From: Deltaproteobacteria bacterium
GTDB lineage: Bacteria; JADJOY01
Length of the DNA: 64,000 nucleotides
Reading direction: 5' to 3'
Assembly: GCA_016713535.1 (NCBI GenBank)
Contig: JADJOY010000010.1
Location: forward strand, 62,001 to 126,000
In this document: positions 7,179-14,541 of the stretch, piece by piece
Position numbering within the stretch: position 1 is the stretch's first letter
How the letters are laid out: each line of letters begins with the position of its first letter
Notes under the pieces: model-generated
Databases searched by the model: none
Told to the model about the DNA's origin: nothing
What the model saw: only the letters and a program-made list of their open reading frames with translations
Position numbers and translations under genes: made by a program

Positions 7179-9124
7179 GACCGCTTCCCTCGACGCACCC
7201 GAAGCACCAGCCAGCCGAACCCGAGCACCGCGAGCGGTCCACCCACCACCACTCCCCAGAACCACACGTTGTCCTGGTCGCGGGTGTGCTCGATGGGCAC
7301 GTCCTCTTCGCTCTCGACCTTCGTGGACGCGGGCTTCTCGGTGGTGAGCCACTCGAGACCGTCGCCCACGAACACCAGGTTGGCGGTGTTGGGCAACAGC
7401 TCGTCGCCCACCGCCTCGGCGTCGGCGACGACGATCGCGCGCATCTTCTTCGCCGCCGTCCCCGGCGCGGGCGCGGCGCCGTCGGCGGGCTTGATCTCGC
7501 GCTCGGCGGTGGCCGCGAGGTTGAAGATGTCCTTGGTCTCGAGACCTTCGTTGAACTGGAAGTCGCCGTTCGTGTCCGCCCACGTACCGGTGAGCGTGCG
7601 CACCGTGAAGTCGAGGGTGTTGCCGCGGGCGTCGGCGCTCTTGGTCAGGTAGCCGCTGCTCAGCGCCGCGAACGTGGCGCGGCGCGCCTCGCGGCTCAGG
7701 TTGGCGACCGAGGGGTGCGACGAGTAGCTGCCCGTGCCGATGAACACCCGGTCCGAGTCGTTGTAGCGCTGCCGGTAGTGGTAGCGGTCGTTGGCGAGGG
7801 GGCCGGGCTTGAACTCGAGGCCGAGCCCCGCGAGCAGCGGCTCGAGACCGCCGGTGCGCCCCCCCTGGATCGCGAGGAAGAGCTTGCCGCCGCGCTCGAG
7901 GTAGCGCGTGAGGCTGTCGATCTCGGCGGGCAGGAACGGCGAGTCCGGCCCGACGATGAGGACCACCGAGGCGTCGCTCGGCACGTCGGCCGCGAGACCG
8001 TCCTGGAAGCCCAGATCCTTGACGTCGTAGCCGAGCTGGCGAAGCAGCGGCCTGAGGCGCGCCGCGCGCGCGACCGCGCCGGTCTCGCCGCTGGTCGGGC
8101 TCGTCATCTCGCCGTGGCCGACGGTCACGTACGCGAGACGCTGCTTCTGGGTCACCTTCACCAGCCGCTGGCGGAACTCCTCGTCGAGCTTCTTGAGCTT
8201 GTAGCGGGCCGAGTCGATGTCGGTGCCCACCGACCACTGCTCACCGGCCGGGGTCGCGGCGGGCGAGCTGGGCGCGCCCGCCGTGGCCGCGGCGTCGGCC
8301 GGCGCTTGCGACTTCTGGATCAGCACCACGCCGTCGTTGCGGACCTTGGTCTTGCGAGCGAGGTCCGGATCGAGGAGGCGATCGGCGCGCCGCACCGTGA
8401 GCAGCGGGTTCACGCCCTCGAGCTCGCGGAAGTAGCCCATGAGCTCGTCGGCGACCTCGTTCGCCTCCGGGAAGAAGAGCACCACCTCGACCGGATCCGC
8501 GAGGCGCGTGACGAGGTCGCGGGTGCCCTCGCCGGGGCGCGCGGTGCGGAAGTAGCTGAAGTCGACGCTCTCGTCGTGCTGAGCGGCGAGGTAGTTGATG
8601 GTGAACAGGAACGCCGCCGCGAACGCGAGGCTCAGGCCCACCGCCGCGGACTCGGAGACGCGCCGCTCCTCGACCGCGCCCGCGGTGCCGAGGGGCCGCG
8701 CGGCGCGCTTGGCGAGGGCGAGCGAGGACGCCGACGCGAGCCAAACGATCGGCCACACGCAGCGCAGCACCGTCTGCAGGCGCTTCGCGCCTTCGGCGAG
8801 CGGCCACTTGATCCCGAAGAGCCGGAACCCCTCGTCCGTGGAAGCGAGGTAGAGCGCGATCGCGAGCACGCCGCCCCAGTGGGCGAGGGCCAGGATCTCG
8901 TTGGCGCCGCGCGCGGGCGCCGGACCTCTGCGGGCGAGGAAGCTGCGCGCCAGCGCGCTCACCACGATCAGCGCCGCGCCGGCGGCGGTGAACGCCCAGC
9001 GGCCGGCCGAGCCTCCGCCGAGCAGGCGCTCGCCCACCAGCAGCGCCGCCGAGCCCAGGAAGAAAGCCGCGGTGAGCCCGGTTCCCTCGCGGCTCCACCG
9101 CGACGGCTGCGTCTCGGTGGTCAT
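7175..9124 (-). CDS. GldG-like extracytoplasmic component of ABC transporter
   Basis: 649 residues. Four hydrophobic segments occur in the first 185 residues (about 18-35, 43-62, 85-95 and 165-185). A large extracytoplasmic domain follows, of the GldG/ABC_transp_aux type: PVEVVLFFPEANEVADELMGY, LAYVTVGHGEMTSP, DASVVLIVGPDSPF. It ends with one membrane helix and basic residues (WFWGVVVGGPLAVLGFGWL...RRGKRS). In Bacteroidetes GldG pairs with GldF and GldA in gliding; in other phyla homologues occur in ABC-2 export operons of unknown cargo. It follows the permease by 3 nt and overlaps the DUF4340 gene. Confidence 0.85.
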   Translation of the reverse strand: MTTETQPSRWSREGTGLTAAFFLGSAALLVGERLLGGGSAGRWAFTAAGAALIVVSALARSFLARRGPAPARGANEILALAHWGGVLAIALYLASTDEGFRLFGIKWPLAEGAKRLQTVLRCVWPIVWLASASSLALAKRAARPLGTAGAVEERRVSESAAVGLSLAFAAAFLFTINYLAAQHDESVDFSYFRTARPGEGTRDLVTRLADPVEVVLFFPEANEVADELMGYFRELEGVNPLLTVRRADRLLDPDLARKTKVRNDGVVLIQKSQAPADAAATAGAPSSPAATPAGEQWSVGTDIDSARYKLKKLDEEFRQRLVKVTQKQRLAYVTVGHGEMTSPTSGETGAVARAARLRPLLRQLGYDVKDLGFQDGLAADVPSDASVVLIVGPDSPFLPAEIDSLTRYLERGGKLFLAIQGGRTGGLEPLLAGLGLEFKPGPLANDRYHYRQRYNDSDRVFIGTGSYSSHPSVANLSREARRATFAALSSGYLTKSADARGNTLDFTVRTLTGTWADTNGDFQFNEGLETKDIFNLAATAEREIKPADGAAPAPGTAAKKMRAIVVADAEAVGDELLPNTANLVFVGDGLEWLTTEKPASTKVESEEDVPIEHTRDQDNVWFWGVVVGGPLAVLGFGWLVLRVRRGKRS

Positions 9125-9127
9125 CGG

Positions 9128-9858
9128 TCAGTCCCAGCGCTGCGCGTCGAGCGAGCGCATCGAGAGCAGGAGGAAGAAGTACGTGATCGAGAGGTAGTAG
9201 ACGACGTCCTTGAGGTGGACGACGCCCTTCATGAAGGGCTCGAAGTGGGTGCTGTAGAGCGCGAGCGCCACCAGGATCGAAGACACCGGCGGCTCGGTGC
9301 GGCGCGCCACGAACCACAGCACCAGCAGCCCGACGAGGATCGCGGCGCCGAGGATCGCGCTCACGACCTGCACCCGCGACAGCGTGGAGGCGAAGGTTCC
9401 GATCGCGATGCTCGCGGCCCCCAGCAACAGGAGCCCGCCGTAGCCCGCGGCGAGGTGCCCCGGCGAGACCTTGCCGTGCACCATCACGAGCAGCGGCATG
9501 TAGATCGAGCAGAGCGTGATGAAGGCGAGGAAGCCGAGCGCCGAGAGGAACTTGCCGACCACGATCTCGCCGCTCGAGAGCGGCGAGGTGCGCAGCAGCA
9601 CGATCGTCCCCGAGCCGCGCTCCTCGGCGATGAGCCGCATCGAGAGCAGGATGCCGGTGATCATCGTGGTGCCGGACGAGAAGTAGAAGAACTGCCTCAG
9701 CACCTCGGCGGAGAGCTGCTTGCCGCTGCCGAGCGCCAGCCCGTTGAAGAGCAGACCGTCCACCACCAGCACCGCGGCGGCGATGGCGTAGCCGGTCCAG
9801 CTCGAGAAGAACGCCGCGCGAGCTCGCGGCGCGACACCAGTGCCACGTTGCGGATCAT
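9128..9858 (-). CDS. ABC-2 type permease, GldF-like (one frameshift near the start)
   Basis: About 240 residues with six hydrophobic segments, the standard ABC-2 permease topology. The segment RLIAEERGSGTIVLLRTSPLS is the usual cytoplasmic loop of the family. The natural start is the ATG at 9858, overlapping the TGA of the ATPase (ATGA) and giving MIRNVALVSRREL. The reading frame then shifts at about 9820-9828, in the run GCGCGGCG, before AAFFSSWTGYA. A 2-nt gain or 1-nt loss would explain it. With the ATPase and the GldG-like protein it forms the membrane exporter. Confidence 0.8.
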
Positions 9859-10817
9859 GTCTTGGCCTGGGTCGAGTCCGACCGGTCACGGGTCAGCTCG
9901 ACGAACACGTCTTCCAGCTCGTGCTCGGAGTTGCCGAGCGCGAGCAGCCCGAAGCCGCCCTCGACCAGCTTGCGGGCGATGGCCTCGCGAACGTCACCGG
10001 CGGCCTGGACGCGCAGCCGCACGGAGCCGGGCTCGGCGGCCTTGGTGTCGGTGAGGACCTCGACCGACTTGACCCCGTCGAGCCCGGCGAGGCGCCCGCG
10101 CACGGTGGTGGCGTCGCCGCGCACCGTGACGTCGACGACGCCGCCGCGGACGAGCTGGCGGCGCAGCTCCTCCTCGGTGCCGTCGGCGATGATGCGGCCC
10201 TTGCCCATCACCAGGATGCGGTCACAGGTCTGGCTGATCTCGGTGAGGATGTGGCTCGAGAGCAGCACGGTGTGCTGACCGCCGAGGGCGCGGATGAGCT
10301 CGCGCATGTCGGCGATCTGCACGGGATCCAGGCCACTGATGGGCTCGTCGAGGATCACCAGCTCGGGGCGGTGGACGATCGCCTGACCGATGCCGAGGCG
10401 CTGCCGGTAGCCGTGCGAGAGGCTCGAGACCAGGTCGTTCGCGACCTCGTCGACGCGCACCATCTTCTCGACCTCGGTGACGCGTGCCTCGAGGTCGGCG
10501 CCGCTCATGCCGCGGATGGCGCCCGCGTAGCGCAGGTACGCGTGCACGCTCATCTCGGGGTAGAGCGGGGGCTGATCGGGCAGAAACCCGATCTTGCGCT
10601 TCACTTCGCGCGGGTTGGCGGAGAGGTCCACCCCGCCGATCCGCACCGTGCCCACCGACGACTCGAGGTCGCCCGAGAGCAACCTGAGCGTGGTGGTCTT
10701 GCCGGCGCCGTTGAGGCCCAGGAAGCCCACGACGGATCCGGACTCGATGCGGAACGAGAGGTCCAGGACGGCGGCCTTGGACCCGTAGAACTTGCTCAGC
10801 CGGTCGGCTTCGATCAT
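9855..10817 (-). CDS. ABC transporter ATP-binding protein, GldA-like
   Basis: 320 residues from the ATG at 10817 (MIEADRLSKFYGS). All ABC motifs are present: Walker A GLNGAGKT (34-41), Q-loop Gln82, signature LSHGYRQR (133-140), Walker B with DEP (157-159) and switch His189. The C-terminal 90 residues are the extra domain common to ABC-2 exporter ATPases. A longer frame reaches 10868, but its extra residues look unrelated to the family. It is the first gene of a four-gene operon (ATPase, permease, GldG-like, DUF4340) linked by overlaps or 3 nt. Confidence 0.9.
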   Translation of the reverse strand: MIEADRLSKFYGSKAAVLDLSFRIESGSVVGFLGLNGAGKTTTLRLLSGDLESSVGTVRIGGVDLSANPREVKRKIGFLPDQPPLYPEMSVHAYLRYAGAIRGMSGADLEARVTEVEKMVRVDEVANDLVSSLSHGYRQRLGIGQAIVHRPELVILDEPISGLDPVQIADMRELIRALGGQHTVLLSSHILTEISQTCDRILVMGKGRIIADGTEEELRRQLVRGGVVDVTVRGDATTVRGRLAGLDGVKSVEVLTDTKAAEPGSVRLRVQAAGDVREAIARKLVEGGFGLLALGNSEHELEDVFVELTRDRSDSTQAKT

Positions 10818-10971
10818 GGGGATTCGCGATGACGGCGGAGGGCCGGTTTTTCGAGCGGCCCGAACCAAACACCCGTTCGGTCGGGCGTCAAGCCGCCGGG
10901 CCCCACGGGACCCGCGCCAGCCTCAGACGAAATCGAACGGACGTTGATTCGGTCGGTCGGGCGCGGACGTG
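10818..10971. other. leader region of the ABC operon
   Basis: No gene. It contains the inverted repeat CCGAAC-caaacacc-cGTTCGG (about 10859-10880) and, 70 bp further on, a similar CGAACGG...TTCGGTCGG element. Both carry the string TTCGGTCGG. They could be operator sites for a dimeric repressor of the TetR kind, but no regulator gene is adjacent. Confidence 0.25.
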
Positions 10972-11008
10972 AAAAAAGAGCGACCACGACGGCGTGGCCT
11001 CGACCGCT
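10972..11008 (-). terminator. terminator of the TPR gene
   Basis: Minus strand: GAGCG...GCCACG-ccgt-CGTGGT-CGCTC followed by six T. An outer and an inner stem are separated by a bulge. It begins at the stop codon of the TPR gene, and the T-run gives it a clear direction. Confidence 0.65.
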
Positions 11009-11742
11009 CAGGCCGCGGCGGTTAGGTCGGTGAGCAGCTTCCGGGCGGCGCGCCGCGGACGCGCGTCGCGGCGCTGGATGTAGCGCGGCGAGTGCTTGTA
11101 GGTCTCGATCGCGGCCTCGAGGAGCTGCTTGGCCTCGTCCTTGCGCCCCACCTCGGCGAGGCGGCTCGCGAGGAGGAACCGGTGCTCGAGGCGTGCCGTG
11201 CTCTGGACCAGGGCTTCGAGGTCCGCGATCGCGACGTCTTTCTGGCCGGCGTTCCAGCGCAGCTCGGCGAGCTCGCGCCATGCATCGTAGTCGTGGAACT
11301 TGGGATCGCGGGCCACCAGCCTGGCGAGCAGCTCGAGCGCGGCGGCGACGTCGCCCTTCTGCACCATCGCCACGCTCAGCCCGTACTGCGCGCGACGCTC
11401 GTCGGGGTCCCAGCGCAGCACCTCGCGGAAGAGGTCGGCGGCCTCGTCGACGCTTTCCTTGCGCGCGACCAGCTCCTGCGCCAGCGCCAGCTTGTTCGCG
11501 GGAGTGGCGCTCTCCTGGAGCCGGAAGCGCAGCGCCGCGGCACCCGGCGGGCGCTCGAACCGCAGCAGCCGCTTGAGCGGGCGCAGGTCGTAGTCGTGGA
11601 TCTTGACCGCGAAGAAATAGGCGAGCGGCCCGAACGGCATCCACATGATGACGTACCAGTAGAAGCCGCCGCCGCGCTGCATGCAGTCGACCAGCATCCA
11701 CAACGTGAACACCGTCTGGACGGCGTAGAGCACTCCGGCCAT
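11008..11742 (-). CDS. membrane-anchored tetratricopeptide-repeat protein
   Basis: 244 residues from the ATG at 11742, behind the Shine-Dalgarno-like GGGAGAGGGG. The N-terminus has two short hydrophobic helices (TVFTLWMLVDCMQRGG, then FYWYVIMWMPFGPLAYFFAV), resembling the membrane start of phospholipase-D-like (PLDc_N) proteins. TPR-type helical repeats follow from about residue 75 (LAQELVARKESVDEAADLF, YGLSVAMVQKGDVAAALEL and later units). It is probably an inner-membrane scaffold with cytoplasmic repeats. No partner can be named; the flanking genes are on other strands or in other units. Confidence 0.8.
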   Translation of the reverse strand: MAGVLYAVQTVFTLWMLVDCMQRGGGFYWYVIMWMPFGPLAYFFAVKIHDYDLRPLKRLLRFERPPGAAALRFRLQESATPANKLALAQELVARKESVDEAADLFREVLRWDPDERRAQYGLSVAMVQKGDVAAALELLARLVARDPKFHDYDAWRELAELRWNAGQKDVAIADLEALVQSTARLEHRFLLASRLAEVGRKDEAKQLLEAAIETYKHSPRYIQRRDARPRRAARKLLTDLTAAA

Positions 11743-11977
11743 CGACCCCTCTCCCGGCTCTCGGTAGATCTCGGTAGGACCGGCCGATCCTAGCAGGGGC
11801 GTGCGGCGCGTGCATCGCGCCGCGGACGCCACGAGGACGCTCCCCCGATCGGCGCGGTGCGGCGAACGTGTGCAGCAATCGCGCGGCAGCGAAGCGCCGC
11901 GGGGGGCTGGAACAGCCCCCGCCGGAGGTCGGCGACTATACTCGCCACCATCCCAGCGCAGCGGAGGCATCACCGCC
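11743..11977. other. intergenic region, divergent promoters of TPR and YqeY genes
   Basis: No gene. It holds a hairpin GGGGCTG-gaa-CAGCCCC (about 11904-11920) and a good -10 box TATACT at 11937-11942, plus-strand, without a clear -35. It should drive the downstream YqeY gene. Confidence 0.35.
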
Positions 11978-12427
11978 ATGGCACTCGACCAGAAGCTCCA
12001 GGAAGACCTCGCGACGGCCATGAAAGCGAAGGACACCGAGAAGGTGTGGGTGCTGCGCATGGTGATCGCCGACCTCAAGAACCTGCGCGTCACCAAGGGC
12101 GCGGGCTCGACCCTCACGGACGACGAGACGCTCGCGGCGATCGCCAGCGGCGTGAAGAAGCGCAAGGACTCGATCGAGCAGTTCGAGAAGGGAAACCGCG
12201 CCGACCTCGCCGACAAGGAGAAGAGCGCAATCACGATCCTCGAGACCTACCTGCCGACGCAGATCGACGCCGCCGAGCTGGAAGCGGCGGTCGACACGGT
12301 GATCGCCGAGCTCGGCGCCACCAGCAAGAAGGACATGGGCAAGGTCATGAAGGCGGTGATGGAGCGCATCAAGGGCCGCGCCGACGGCAAGGCCGTGAGC
12401 TCCCTGGTGTCGTCGAAGCTGCCGTAG
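11978..12427 (+). CDS. GatB/YqeY-domain protein
   Basis: 149 residues, full length for YqeY. Landmarks include MALDQKLQEDLATAMKAKD, the helical segment ITILETYLPTQIDAAELEA, and the C-terminal KKDMGKVMKAVMERIKGRA. The domain is homologous to the tRNA-binding tail of GatB/GatE amidotransferase, but stand-alone YqeY is not catalytic and its role is unclear. GGAGG lies about 12 nt before the ATG. In many bacteria yqeY follows rpsU; here it is alone. Confidence 0.9.
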   Translation: MALDQKLQEDLATAMKAKDTEKVWVLRMVIADLKNLRVTKGAGSTLTDDETLAAIASGVKKRKDSIEQFEKGNRADLADKEKSAITILETYLPTQIDAAELEAAVDTVIAELGATSKKDMGKVMKAVMERIKGRADGKAVSSLVSSKLP

Positions 12428-12437
12428 GCTCACGATC

Positions 12438-12600
12438 GGGGAGGGGCACGCGTTGCGTGCCCGGCGATACGCGCCGATGCGAGCGGCCGTGAGATCGCCG
12501 ATCGCAGTTCGAGCCGCGTCATACAGGAATCGGCGCGATCGCCGACGCGACGCCATCGCGTATCGCCGGTCGCGCGGCGCGCGACCCTCCACACGCTTCG
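12438..12600. repeat. intergenic hairpin repeats, family A (second copy)
   Basis: GGGCACGC-gtt-GCGTGCCC (12444-12462), then about 100 bp on GGTCGCGCGGCGCGCGACC. Order and spacing are the same as at 5.87-5.99 kb, so the two hairpins travel as a composite element. Confidence 0.75.
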
Positions 12601-12615
12601 CCCCTCGGCGCGCGG

Positions 12616-14541
12616 TCACGGCGCGAGGCAGAGGCCGACCCGGTGGCCGTGGCCGAAGCCCTCCACGCGATAGCCGTCGGCCGCGCGGCGGATCGCGCTC
12701 GCCGGGCTGGGCAGCGCGTCCCAGCCGAGCACTTCGGCGATCGCGCGGTGCGCGTCGTCGTAGCGCAGCTCGCGCACGTCTCCGCCCGCGAGGCTCGCGC
12801 GCAGGGTCCACACGCCGTCGGGCTCGGCGAGGGCGAGGGCGCGCACCGGCGCGCCGAAGACGCGCGCCAGATCCGCGCGACTCCACTCGCGGCTCCACGG
12901 CGCCCGCGGCGTGCTGCCGTGGCGCCTACACACCCACACCCGTCGATCGCCGTTCCCCCACAGCGCATGCGGTGAGAGTGGGACGCCGCCGCAATCGGCG
13001 GTCCACTGGCTCGGTCCGTCATCGCGGGCGAGGCGCTTGGCGCTCTCCCACGCGGGCGCCGAGAGCGGCTCGAGCACACGCTCACCGCCGCTCGTGCGAC
13101 CCGCCGCGGTGAGCTCGATCGGGTGGCGGCCGTCGATCCACACCACGCGCGGGCCGCGCCCCACGAACCACGCACAGTGGGTGGTGTCGCAGACCTCGGC
13201 GTCCTCGTGGCGCGCGCCTCGCATCAGGAAGCGCAGCACCGCGGCGCCGAGCGCCGGACGGATCTCTCCACTCGACCCGCCGGGCAGCTCCGCGGCGAGG
13301 ACCCCGCCCACGTAGTCCGCCGCGCTCGTCTCGGCGATCGGCCGGAGCGTGCCATCACGCCCCGCCGCGAGGATGATCGAGCCGCTCACGACCCGCCGCA
13401 ACCGGAAGGACGGCACCGCGAGCTCCCACAGCGAGGGCCCGAGGGCATCGCCCACCGCCAGGGCCACGCTGCCGCGCGGCCCGACGAACCCGCGCGGGCC
13501 GGGCGCCGGCGCGGATCCCAGGTTGCGTGCCGAGAGCTCGCGGGGACCGAGCGCACCGAAGAGCGCGACCCGCACGGCCGGAGGCTCCTCGCCGCTCGCC
13601 GGGTCCCAGCGCCACGACGTGCGCGGGGGCTCGATCGCGCCCCCGCCCGCGCCTGCACCGGCCTCCGCCCGCGCTCGTGGCGGCGCCGCGCGCGCGCGCG
13701 CCACCGCGCCCGGGCGAAGCTCCGGCAGCCTCGCGGCGAGCGCCGCGGCCGCCTCGCGACCGGTGCCCCGCGGGAGCAGCGCGAGCACCGCCCAGCCGCT
13801 CTCGTCGAAGGCGAGCGTGAACCCCGAGGTCGCGAGCGCGGCGCCATCGAGCGCCGGCACCGTGCCGGTCTTGGCGCGCAGACCACGCGCGCCGAGCGCG
13901 GCGGCGGTTCCGGTGCGCGCCGCGGCGGCGAGGCCCGCGAGCACCTCTTGCCGGACGCCCTCGCCGCGGGCCCATGGCTCGCGCGCGAGCGCGGCGTACG
14001 CGGCGAGCAACCGCTCGGGCGTGGCACGCACGCTGCCCGCGCCGGCGCTCACCGGGGCGAGGCCGAGCGCCGCGTCGGGAGTGAGCGGTGCGATCACCGA
14101 GAGGCCCGCGACGCGCAGCGTCCGCGCGGCGGGGCCGCGCGGCGTGGCGCCCGCGCGCGCCCGGAAGTAGGCGTTGCACGAGACCTCGACGGCGCGCGCC
14201 AGCCCCAGCTCGCCGTGGCCCGCGGGGCGCCAGCACTGGGCGCCGCCCGCGCAGCGAAAGCGCGGCGTCGGCTCGCCGGAGTGGGCGCTCGCCCACGCCT
14301 CGGCGAGGAATGGCTTCACCAGCGAGCCGAGCGGGAAGCTCGGCTCCTCGGCGCCGCGATCGGCGCCGCCCGCCCCACCGCTACCCGCGCCCGCGCCGGC
14401 ACCGACCGAGCGCACCTGACCACGATCGAGGACCCACACCCGCAGCCCGCCGCTCGGCGGCGGCGCCGCCAGCGCGACCGTCGCCAGCGCCACGAGCAGC
14501 GCGGCGCTCCCGGCGGTGAGCCGTGCGCGCCCGTACTTCAA
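12616..14541 (-). CDS. penicillin-binding transpeptidase-like / SpoIID fusion protein
   Basis: 641 residues with a signal peptide or anchor (about 9-27). The first half carries the three transpeptidase motifs in order: SLVK (73-76, SxxK), SCN (121-123, SxN) and KTG (224-226). The domain is shorter than in ordinary PBPs. The second half, from about 404, is SpoIID/LytB-like: ADYVGGVLAAELP with the candidate catalytic Glu418, a TTHCAWFVG segment, and a C-terminal GFGHGHRVG (about 629-635). In sporulating bacteria SpoIID is a lytic transglycosylase. Joining a transpeptidase-like and a glycan-cleaving domain implies cell-wall remodelling in the periplasm. The start is a TTG overlapping the previous TGA (TTGA), so it is coupled to the NDH-2/lipoprotein frame. 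Confidence 0.75.
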   Translation of the reverse strand: MKYGRARLTAGSAALLVALATVALAAPPPSGGLRVWVLDRGQVRSVGAGAGAGSGGAGGADRGAEEPSFPLGSLVKPFLAEAWASAHSGEPTPRFRCAGGAQCWRPAGHGELGLARAVEVSCNAYFRARAGATPRGPAARTLRVAGLSVIAPLTPDAALGLAPVSAGAGSVRATPERLLAAYAALAREPWARGEGVRQEVLAGLAAAARTGTAAALGARGLRAKTGTVPALDGAALATSGFTLAFDESGWAVLALLPRGTGREAAAALAARLPELRPGAVARARAAPPRARAEAGAGAGGGAIEPPRTSWRWDPASGEEPPAVRVALFGALGPRELSARNLGSAPAPGPRGFVGPRGSVALAVGDALGPSLWELAVPSFRLRRVVSGSIILAAGRDGTLRPIAETSAADYVGGVLAAELPGGSSGEIRPALGAAVLRFLMRGARHEDAEVCDTTHCAWFVGRGPRVVWIDGRHPIELTAAGRTSGGERVLEPLSAPAWESAKRLARDDGPSQWTADCGGVPLSPHALWGNGDRRVWVCRRHGSTPRAPWSREWSRADLARVFGAPVRALALAEPDGVWTLRASLAGGDVRELRYDDAHRAIAEVLGWDALPSPASAIRRAADGYRVEGFGHGHRVGLCLAP

